Assembly (NCBI GenBank): GCA_041663325.1
Contig: JBAZRN010000017.1
Coordinates: 1 to 22,903 of the forward strand
Direction: 5' to 3'
Length of the DNA: 22,903 bases
Source: CAJBLF01 sp041663325
GTDB lineage: Bacteria > Patescibacteriota > Gracilibacteria > Absconditabacterales > Absconditicoccaceae
The translations under genes and the position numbers were made by a program. Below the pieces are notes generated by a model. It was not told the origin of the DNA, did no database searches, and saw only the letters and a program-made list of their open reading frames with translations. Numbering within the stretch: the first letter of the stretch is position 1; the number at the start of each line of letters is the position of its first letter. Shown one piece after another: positions 17,580 to 22,903 of this stretch.

Positions 17580-18929
17580 TTACTCTTGTATTTCTCCTGT
17601 TGCTGCATCATGTTTCACGGCACTACCATATCCTTTATTTATGATAGTGTTGAGTGATTTTGCTATGCTTTGAAGATTTTCAATGTACTTTGGTGGAACA
17701 CTATAGGTACTTGTTATAGTTGCTTGTATATTGTTGATCGCTGATTTTAGTCATGAAATTTTTTGGGTTGGTTCTCATGATGTCTTAGTGTATTTTATGT
17801 CAAAAGCTTGATATATAGTTTGGATTCTTTTTTCTAATTTAGCGTAAGTATCATTAAATGATCCCTCATTACCTTCTATAAAAGCACTCTCAAGTTCTTT
17901 GAGCTCTGGAGTGTAAAATTCCGGATAGAGACTAGCATTCACTTTTTCGTCTTGGACTGGATCTAAAATCTGTTTTTCGTCGGTTAATACTGAAGAGATT
18001 TTTTTGGTGATTTCTTGATTGTTTTCAGTTATTTGCGGAGTATTTAATAAATCAATAATTCCAGAAGATGAAAAAGATGTCAGAAGATTGTCGGATGATG
18101 AAGTTGTCGTCTCATCTGCTAATAAAAATGTCTGAGAAATGTTTTTTTCCTGGATAGCTTTGGTGAATGTACTAATATTTGCAAATACTTTAATGTCATT
18201 GTTTTGTATAGCAACTACTTGATTGTTGCTTATGGTAGTTATTTTATCTTTTCCATTGCTTTTGGTAACGACTATATTTGCTCCATTATTTTGGAAGATT
18301 TGATTTCCCCCGTTTTTTATAAATTTGAAATTGAGTGGTTTGGATTTGTCTTGTTGTTTTATGGTAAGATCGTTGATGGCGAGTTCAATCGTTTGAGTAG
18401 TTGCTTGCTTTCATTCCATCTGAATGAAGTTTCCATAAATCAGATTGAGTTTATAATTTTCTGGAGTAGTTTTTTGGATAACTAATTTTGCTGGTCCTAT
18501 AATTTTGGACTGGGTTCCACTATTGATCTCGAACACTAATTGGGCTCCTTTTTTGAGTAAAATAGTATCGCCATTTCCTATATTGTTTGTGGTGGTTAAA
18601 ACGCCGTTATGTTCTATAAAGAAATTTCCTTTTACATCAATCACTTGAGCAATATAATCTGCTTGAGCAATATTTGTGGTATTTGATTTGATAGCGAATC
18701 GGTTATAATCTTGTAAATTGCCGTTGTTTATAAAATATACTCCATACGTTCCCATCATCAAAACTACAAAAACCATTGTGTATACAAAGTATTTGGCATG
18801 TACAAAAGATGACCTCTTAAGTGAGGTTTTCTTGGTTTTTTTATATAAAATATTCTGATAGAGATCTAATTTATCTATATCAGTAAGGCTTGCATGTTTT
18901 TGTGTATTGAAGAATTCTTGAAGTTTCAT
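17580..18929 (-). CDS. FecR-domain single-pass membrane protein
   Basis: A 449-residue protein. Residues 1-48 are cytoplasmic and basic near the membrane; one membrane helix follows (YFVYTMVFVVLMMGTYGVYF, about 47-66). Outside is a FecR-type domain: AQVIDVKGNFFIEHNG, NIGNGDTILLKKGAQLVFEI, then SKIIGPAKLVIQ and LNLIYGNFIQMEG. The rest is a long polar region with helical segments (LKELESAFIEGNEGSFN, YAKLEKRIQTIYQAF) ending in GEIQE and TAA. Three glycines are UGA: after FIQME, KTSGEPTQ and KISGLKS. In the family, FecR proteins sit in the inner membrane and control an ECF sigma factor; here the short cytoplasmic part could play that role, but no sigma gene adjoins. The 84-residue gene follows closely. 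Start ATG at 18929 lacks a Shine-Dalgarno. Confidence 0.82.
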
Positions 18930-19027
18930 ACGGTGTCAAATTTGCAAAATAGAGCATTCTTACACTGTAATATACGAACAAGTGGACAATTTGTGACAAT
19001 AAAGTATATTGTCTATCCTAACTTAGA

Positions 19028-19057
19028 TTGACATATATTATAAAATATATAATATAT
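19028..19057 (+). promoter_or_regulatory. Promoter and operator of the ArsR-type gene
   Basis: TTGACA (19028-19033) overlaps a perfect inverted repeat ATATATTATA-AAATA-TATAATATAT (19033-19057). The right arm contains TATAAT (19048-19053), 14 bases from TTGACA, a shorter spacing than usual; TATATT at 19053 gives 19. A dimeric winged-helix repressor such as the ArsR-type protein encoded downstream would fit this 10-5-10 repeat. The roughly 150-base leader to the ATG at 19212 holds no other gene. Confidence 0.55.
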
Positions 19058-19211
19058 TTTATAGGAATGAGGAAACTGGTGCTTGATACTAGGGTATCTG
19101 CTAGTTCCTTATTCGCCTACTGCAGGCAGGCCTAAATTAGTCTTTTCTCTTGTTTTTTTGTCTTTAAAGCATAGCATAATACTAGATTTATCTATTAATT
19201 ATTTGTTCAAA

Positions 19212-19469
19212 ATGATGGATACTATCTTCAAGACCTTGTCTGATAGGAATCGTAGAAGAATAATCCAACTTTTGAAGCAGAAAGAGATGACGGTTTCTGA
19301 ATTATTGACGCATTTTGATATTACTCAAGCATCATTATCTCATCATTTGGATGTACTCAAAAGATCTAATCTGGTTTTTGATGAGAGAAGAGGGCAATTC
19401 ATCTTTTATTCGCTCAATCATCCAGTGTTTGAGGAAAGCGTAAATATGATTTTAAATTTACTAGTGTAA
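19212..19469 (+). CDS. ArsR/SdpR-type winged-helix repressor
   Basis: An 85-residue helix-turn-helix repressor. It begins MMDTIFKTLSDRNRRRIIQL, the classic ArsR opening (fkaLsdptRrrIL), continues EMTVSELLTHFDITQASLSHHLDVLKRSNLV (given here only as key parts: TVSELLTHF, ITQASLSHHLDVLK), and ends with the wing DERRGQFIFYSLN. No cysteine or histidine metal-binding pattern is present, so it is likely a metal-independent member such as the SdpR autorepressors. ATG at 19212 is chosen because the family starts right there; an upstream in-frame ATG at 19083 would add 43 residues with no family match. A perfect inverted repeat in the upstream promoter suggests autorepression. The regulated target could include the cytidylate kinase gene 77 bases downstream. 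Confidence 0.88.
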   Translation: MMDTIFKTLSDRNRRRIIQLLKQKEMTVSELLTHFDITQASLSHHLDVLKRSNLVFDERRGQFIFYSLNHPVFEESVNMILNLLV

Positions 19470-19472
19470 AAT

Positions 19473-19500
19473 GAATGCAGAATGTAGAATTTAGAATGCA
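19473..19500. repeat. Four-unit heptamer tract (GAATGCA type)
   Basis: Units GAATGCA, GAATGTA, GAATTTA, GAATGCA; first and last identical. Lies just after the stop of the ArsR-type gene, in the 77-base spacer before the cytidylate kinase gene. Confidence 0.8.
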
Positions 19501-19546
19501 GAAACTAATATTAGTTTAGAAAATCATTTAATCATAATTTTATATT

Positions 19547-20101
19547 ATGTCTTTGAAGATATCTGTTTCATGATTGGCTGGATCGGGAAAATCATCTCTT
19601 GTCAATGCAATAGTAAAAAAATATGGGATGACTACCGCTGATGTTGGACAAATTTTTAGGCAAAGAGCTGTAGCAAAGTGATTAACTATAGCTGAATATG
19701 ATACACTCGTTGCATCAAATCCGCAGGAAGATGTGGAAATGGATAATGATTTTAAACAGGTTGTAGAAAATTGTCCTTGAGATATTATTGTCTGACGAAG
19801 AATGTGATTTCATCTTCTTCCAAATATTATCTCAATTCGATTGAATGTTTCTCCTGAGCAATGAGCTGAGAGAGTTTTCTTGGCTGATAGAGGAAAACAA
19901 GAGAAAAAATATGCTACTGTAGAAGAAGCGTTGCAGGCTAATCAAGACAGAATGGCTAAGCTCAGAGAGAGGCTTTTGAAACTATATGGTGTCGATTTCA
20001 CTGATATGTCTCATTATATGAAAATAATAGATACTACCGATAAATCTTTTGATCAGGTTTTGGAGGAGTTTGAAGAGTTTATGGGAACATTGAAGAAATA
20101 A
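19547..20101 (+). CDS. cmk: Cytidylate kinase, archaeal-type short form
   Basis: Nucleoside monophosphate kinase that phosphorylates CMP/dCMP with ATP. The 184-residue chain starts MSLKISVSGLAGSGKSS, an N-terminal P-loop (residues 9-17) whose first glycine is UGA. Then come TADVGQIFRQRAVAKGLTIA, the nucleotide-binding helix region, EMDNDFKQ, and DIIVGRRMGFHLLP, where family members have a conserved ExR-x2-G segment; both glycines there are UGA. LADRGKQEKKY is the mobile lid with arginines. Length and motif order match the short archaeal-type cytidylate kinases rather than the 220-residue bacterial Cmk; other dephospho-CoA/adenylate-like kinases are less likely. About six UGA glycines occur. 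No Shine-Dalgarno is seen at the ATG. Confidence 0.82.
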
Positions 20102-20128
20102 ATTGCGTAAGTGCTTAATATATAATTT

Positions 20129-20202
20129 CCCCATTACTCTATTGGGGCTTTTCGTGCCCCAAACCCCACGACCATATTTTTGTCTTGATACAAAAATATT
20201 GG
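20129..20202. other. Overlapping hairpins in the cmk-hflX spacer
   Basis: CCCCA (20129-20133) can pair with TGGGG (20043 side at 20143-20147), or GGGGC (20144-20148) can pair with GCCCC (20156-20160); the two stems share GGGG and exclude each other. A long AT hairpin CCATATTTTTGT / ACAAAAATATTGG (20172-20202) follows with one bulge. The first stem plus CTTTTC may end the cmk transcript. Confidence 0.5.
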
Positions 20203-20238
20203 ATAAAAAAATCAAGCACCATTAGGGCAATATCATGT

Positions 20239-20337
20239 TTATTCTACTGAACACATATAGTTAGTGATCCGCTTACGCGTCTCTCATGCTAGGGCTACAT
20301 TTCATGCTGATTTAATAATAGTGCGTTCTTTTGTCAT
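20239..20337 (-). CDS. Possible 32-residue peptide
   Basis: With UGA as glycine an ORF runs from ATG at 20337 to TAA at 20239: it begins MTKERTIIKSAGNVALAGET and ends RKRITNYMCSVE. Two glycines are UGA. A TAA sits immediately before the ATG, so no longer form exists. It lies 74 bases downstream of hflX on the same strand in a spacer with no other gene. I do not recognise it. The composition looks more protein-like than chance, but the length is too small to be sure. Confidence 0.35.
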
Positions 20338-20411
20338 TTAGTTTATGAGAGAAAGAATATTGTGAATTTTTAGATAGTGAACACTTACTTCTGATGCGCT
20401 ATGATGATATA

Positions 20412-21533
20412 TTAGAAATTGCTAATAATAGCTTTTTTAATATCTTCTAATCCCACTGCATCTTTGACTGAAATTCGAACATTCCCTTTATCTGGGAAAT
20501 GTTTTTTTAATTCTGCGAGTTGGGTTTTGTCTAAAAGATCTATTTTATTGAAGACCATGATTCTCTTTTGTTTAGCTCAGATTTCGTCTAAAATATTGTT
20601 TACTATTGATATTCTTTCGTCGATAAATGGATCGGAAGCGTCGATGACATGCAAAAGTAAGTCAGATTCTATGCTGTCTTCGAGGGTAGAGGAGAATGAT
20701 TTGATAAGTTTGGGAGGCAAATCGCGAATGAATCCGATGGTGTCGTTGAGTAAAATTTCTTTTCCCTGTCCCGTTTCAGAATCTGTCATTATATATAATT
20801 TTCCTACATGAGTACCGAGAGTTGCGAATAATTTATTTTCTGCGAGGATTCATTTTTTGGTCATAACATTCAATAATGAAGACTTTCCAGTGTTCGTATA
20901 TCCTACAATACCAACGGTCGGCATACCTTTCCTGATCCTGCTTTCTCTGTGAAGTTTGCGCATTTGTTCATATTCTTTGAGCTGTTTTTCTATTTTCCAT
21001 ATTTTTTCTTTGAGGTGCCTTTTCATTACTTCAGTATTGGTTTCCCCTAGCCCTCTCATCGCTCCTTTTCCTCCTCCTCATTGACGTGACATCTCCATTC
21101 CCATACCAAAAATTCTCGGTCCCATATGTCTGATAGCCGCTAGTTCGACTTGTAATCTTGCTTCCATACTGGTTGCGTGTTTGTCGAAAATCTTCAAAAT
21201 CAGATCCACTCTATCTCGGACTGTAGCACCCATGGAACGGAGTATTTCGTTGATATGATAGATTTGTGATGGTTTAAGAACATTTCCGATGATAAGCAAA
21301 TTTGCGTCTAATCTCTGCATATCTGCCATAATTTCTTCCAATTTGCCTTTACCGATATAGGTCTGATAATCTGGCTGGTCTTTTTTTTGAAATTTTTTCA
21401 AAACGACTAGTCCACCGTAAGTTTCGACTAGACTTTCCAACTCTCTCATTCTGTCTTTTAAAAGTTCTGGTGTAGTGTCTTTGGCTACGATATCTACGAG
21501 GAAAACTCTGAGTTGCTGTGCTTTTTCGTCCAT
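20412..21533 (-). CDS. hflX: GTPase HflX
   Basis: Ribosome-associated GTPase that splits stalled or stressed 70S ribosomes. The 373-residue length is normal. The N-terminal HflX domain has YIGKGKLEEI and the loop RQGGGGKGAMRGLGETNTE, written here as RQ-G(UGA)-GGGKG and RGLGETNTE, matching GGxGxRGPGETxLE. A coiled helix follows, then the G domain: G1 GYTNTGKSSL, G3 NDTIGFIRDLP (DTVGFI), G4 NKID, and a short C-terminal part ending IISNF. Three glycines are UGA: RQGGGG, KKGILA, DEIGAK. Start ATG at 21533; no Shine-Dalgarno, but a perfect AATAAGTAA/TTACTTATT inverted repeat lies just upstream. It is between tdk and the short peptide; the terminator after tdk separates it from that gene. Confidence 0.95.
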
Positions 21534-21542
21534 ATTATTTGT

Positions 21543-21561
21543 AATAAGTAAATTACTTATT
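21543..21561. promoter_or_regulatory. Perfect palindrome upstream of hflX
   Basis: AATAAGTAA-A-TTACTTATT, 9 bases each arm, 9 bases before the hflX start codon. It may be an operator or a 5' leader hairpin; a stem that close to the ATG could limit ribosome access. Confidence 0.4.
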
Positions 21562-21615
21562 GCTTATATAGAATGCTACTTATTTCTCAATAGCTATTGC
21601 ACCCGGGTGAAAAAT

Positions 21616-21642
21616 AAAAAAACCACCTTGAAAACAAAGTGG
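21616..21642 (-). terminator. Intrinsic terminator of tdk
   Basis: CCACCTTG (21623-21630) and CAAAGTGG (21635-21642) form an 8-pair stem with an AAAA loop (one G-T pair); on the minus strand TTTTTTT follows. It lies 16 bases past the tdk stop. A separate 10-bp palindrome CACCCGGGTG is at 21600-21609. Confidence 0.85.
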
Positions 21643-21657
21643 TGTATGATAGTAATT

Positions 21658-22245
21658 TTAATGAGCATAAGGACCAATGTCCTTCAGAAAATAGTGTTTT
21701 CCACAGAGTGGAATATAATCACTACTACTTACTTGTACTATATCTCCTCCTTCGACAAATTTTCCATCTGATATCCGACCACTCATCATGGCTCTATCAC
21801 CACACCAACAGACAGTTATGACTTCCAGTATATGATCAGCAAATGATGTCAATTGTGCTGTTCCCACAAAAAAAGTCTGTTGGCTTGTTCCATTCAATAG
21901 GTAGCATATTACTGGGATGTTTATCTTAGGATCATGAGCAATCCTAAACAATTGATTACATTGTTCAATCGTTAGAAACTGACATTCATCACCTATTACA
22001 CAATATGGTTTTGGGGTCATTTCTTTTACTATTTTTTCCAAATCGTCCTTATCATAGATGGATAGTGCATCGGTTTTAAATCCCATTCTTGACCAAATAG
22101 TATTTGGTCCGTTGATAGGAGCTACTACTCCTGAAACAAATTTTAAAATTGGTATATTATTTTTTTCATAATTATGAATTGCTCTACAACAATCCATACT
22201 TTTACCAGCATCTACTGTTGATTTGTAAATTGTTATATTTGACAT
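21658..22245 (-). CDS. tdk: Thymidine kinase (type II, zinc-binding)
   Basis: Salvage enzyme that phosphorylates thymidine with ATP. The 195-residue product has an N-terminal P-loop DAGKSMDCC (residues 12-20), Walker B-like CVIGDECQFL (usually hDEaQF), VGTAQLTSFADHI with the base-binding region, and the zinc-binding cysteines in TVCWCGDRA and PLCGKHYF. The lasso loop segment RISDGKFVEGGDIV lies between them. None of its 14 glycines is UGA, in contrast with most neighbours. The ATG at 22245 has AAGGAG nine bases upstream, a good ribosome-binding site. It has its own terminator. Lack of UGA and a strong ribosome site may indicate later acquisition or selection for high expression. Confidence 0.93.
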   Translation of the reverse strand: MSNITIYKSTVDAGKSMDCCRAIHNYEKNNIPILKFVSGVVAPINGPNTIWSRMGFKTDALSIYDKDDLEKIVKEMTPKPYCVIGDECQFLTIEQCNQLFRIAHDPKINIPVICYLLNGTSQQTFFVGTAQLTSFADHILEVITVCWCGDRAMMSGRISDGKFVEGGDIVQVSSSDYIPLCGKHYFLKDIGPYAH

Positions 22246-22375
22246 TTTTTTTTCTCCTTATATTTGCGTTTATGTTTTAGTTAATTTTTTTATTTCTTTG
22301 TATCTATATATAATAGATGTTATTTTTTCAAGCTGAAAAAATTAGGGCAGATTTGACCATATTGTTCATCTTCTA

Positions 22376-22405
22376 TTTATTTCTTATCATTTTATTTCTT
22401 ATCAT
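22376..22405. repeat. Perfect 15-bp tandem duplication at the def stop codon
   Basis: TTTATTTCTTATCAT occurs twice head to tail (22376-22390, 22391-22405). The second copy contains the def TAA stop (22399-22401) and the preceding UGA; the first copy repeats the same UGA-TAA pair out of use. This looks like a slip or recent local duplication. The rest of the spacer to tdk (22246-22375) is T-rich without a gene. Confidence 0.8.
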
Positions 22406-22899
22406 TTTTTTGCTGATTTTTTCTTCACGATTTTATCCATAAACAATATTCCGTCTAGATGATCTATTTCGTGCTGGATGATTACGGCATTAAATTCCTT
22501 ATATTTTTTATTCTGCTTTTTACCTTGGATATCGAGAAATTCTATGGTGATAGCCTTATGTCTTTTGACCATACCGGTGCAGTTGGGTAATGAAATACAT
22601 GCCTCTTCTCGGAGGATGGTTTCTTTGGATCTTTCTGTAATTTTAGGATTGATCATTATTGTTTCACCAAGCAATTTATCTTTGGTTTTTTTTTTGTCTC
22701 GCTGACTAGTGACTATGACTCTTATATTCTCACCTACTTGAGGAGCAGCTAATCAAACTCCCTTATTTTGATACATCAATGTGAGAAGTTTGTGACAAAA
22801 AATTATTAATTCTTGATCAATTTCTTGGATTTCCTCAGAAATAGTCCTAAGGATAGGATTGTTCATTCCGGTCTGTATGTGTTTGATAGGGTGTCTCAT
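22399..22899 (-). CDS. def: Peptide deformylase (may extend past the window edge)
   Basis: Metalloenzyme that removes the formyl group from new proteins. The 166-residue product has all three family motifs: GVGLAAPQVG (residues 47-56; second glycine is UGA), EACISLP in place of EGCLSxP (metal-binding cysteine present, glycine replaced by alanine), and QHEIDHLDG (HExDH with the catalytic glutamate). The last codons are lysine-rich (KKKSAKK), followed by a UGA glycine and TAA. The ATG at 22899 is the first in the window; no stop lies between it and the edge, so the true start could be further right, though MRHPIKHIQTG is a normal beginning. It lies upstream of tdk on the same strand, with a 150-base gap. 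Confidence 0.93.
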
Positions 22900-22903
22900 G
22901 TGT

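Noticed and set aside
19083..19211. Longer start of the ArsR-type protein
   Set aside because: The 43 added residues match nothing in the family; the fold begins exactly at the internal ATG.
20102..20411. tmRNA in the cmk-hflX spacer (AGNVALAG resembles an SsrA tag)
   Set aside because: No tRNA-like ends (no GGGG...TTCGA start, no T arm and acceptor) could be built on either strand; a peptide ORF explains the similarity as well as chance.
4140..22401. Frameshifted or decaying genes (many interrupted frames)
   Set aside because: Interruptions are all UGA and fall on conserved glycines; the code explains them without decay.

Overview
The window is AT-rich and only makes sense if UGA is read as glycine (translation table 25), the code of the candidate phyla Absconditabacteria (SR1) and Gracilibacteria (BD1-5). 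Read with the standard code, almost every gene breaks into pieces. With UGA=Gly the pieces join into full-length proteins, and the UGA codons fall on invariant glycines: three in the MurG GGGTGGH loop, others in the peptide deformylase GVGLAAPQVG motif, the cytidylate kinase P-loop and the lytic transglycosylase ESGG motif. TAA and TAG are the only clear stops. I cannot tell SR1 from BD1-5 from this sequence alone.

Layout. 1-8384 is almost all minus strand: murG, a solitary HigA-like regulator with an array of operator-like repeats, an isoprenyl-diphosphate-synthase-like gene, an unknown charged protein, an RluA-type pseudouridine synthase, secF, rnc (RNase III) and an LCP (LytR-CpsA-Psr) cell-wall ligase. 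8688-15830 is plus strand: a PilT-type ATPase, two small unknown proteins, two TrbC/VirB2-like pilin-type membrane proteins, a small membrane protein, tRNA-Gly(GCC) with a damaged duplicate of its 3' half, a 918-residue protein carrying both a lytic transglycosylase (SLT) domain and an SGNH hydrolase domain, and a very basic small ORF. 15802-18929 is minus strand: a multi-pass membrane protein with a FecR-like segment, an 84-residue protein and a FecR-type single-pass membrane protein. 19212-20101 is plus: an ArsR-type repressor and an archaeal-type cytidylate kinase. 20239-22899 is minus: a possible 32-residue peptide, hflX, thymidine kinase and peptide deformylase (which may run off the right edge).

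Themes. Much of the content is envelope work: MurG makes lipid II, the LCP protein attaches polymers to the wall, the SLT-SGNH protein cuts or edits peptidoglycan, SecF helps export, and PilT with VirB2-like proteins suggests pili or a secretion-like filament. This fits what is known of these phyla as epibionts or predators of other bacteria, though that link is inference. Other genes are core housekeeping (rnc, hflX, def, cmk, tdk, pseudouridine synthase).

The spacers are unusual. Four of them carry a tract of exactly four degenerate 7-bp repeats, each with a different word; shorter tracts occur elsewhere. There are also several perfect small hairpins, a roughly 90-bp tandem unit at the left edge and a four-copy 19-bp repeat upstream of the HigA-like gene. 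Few genes have a clear Shine-Dalgarno sequence.
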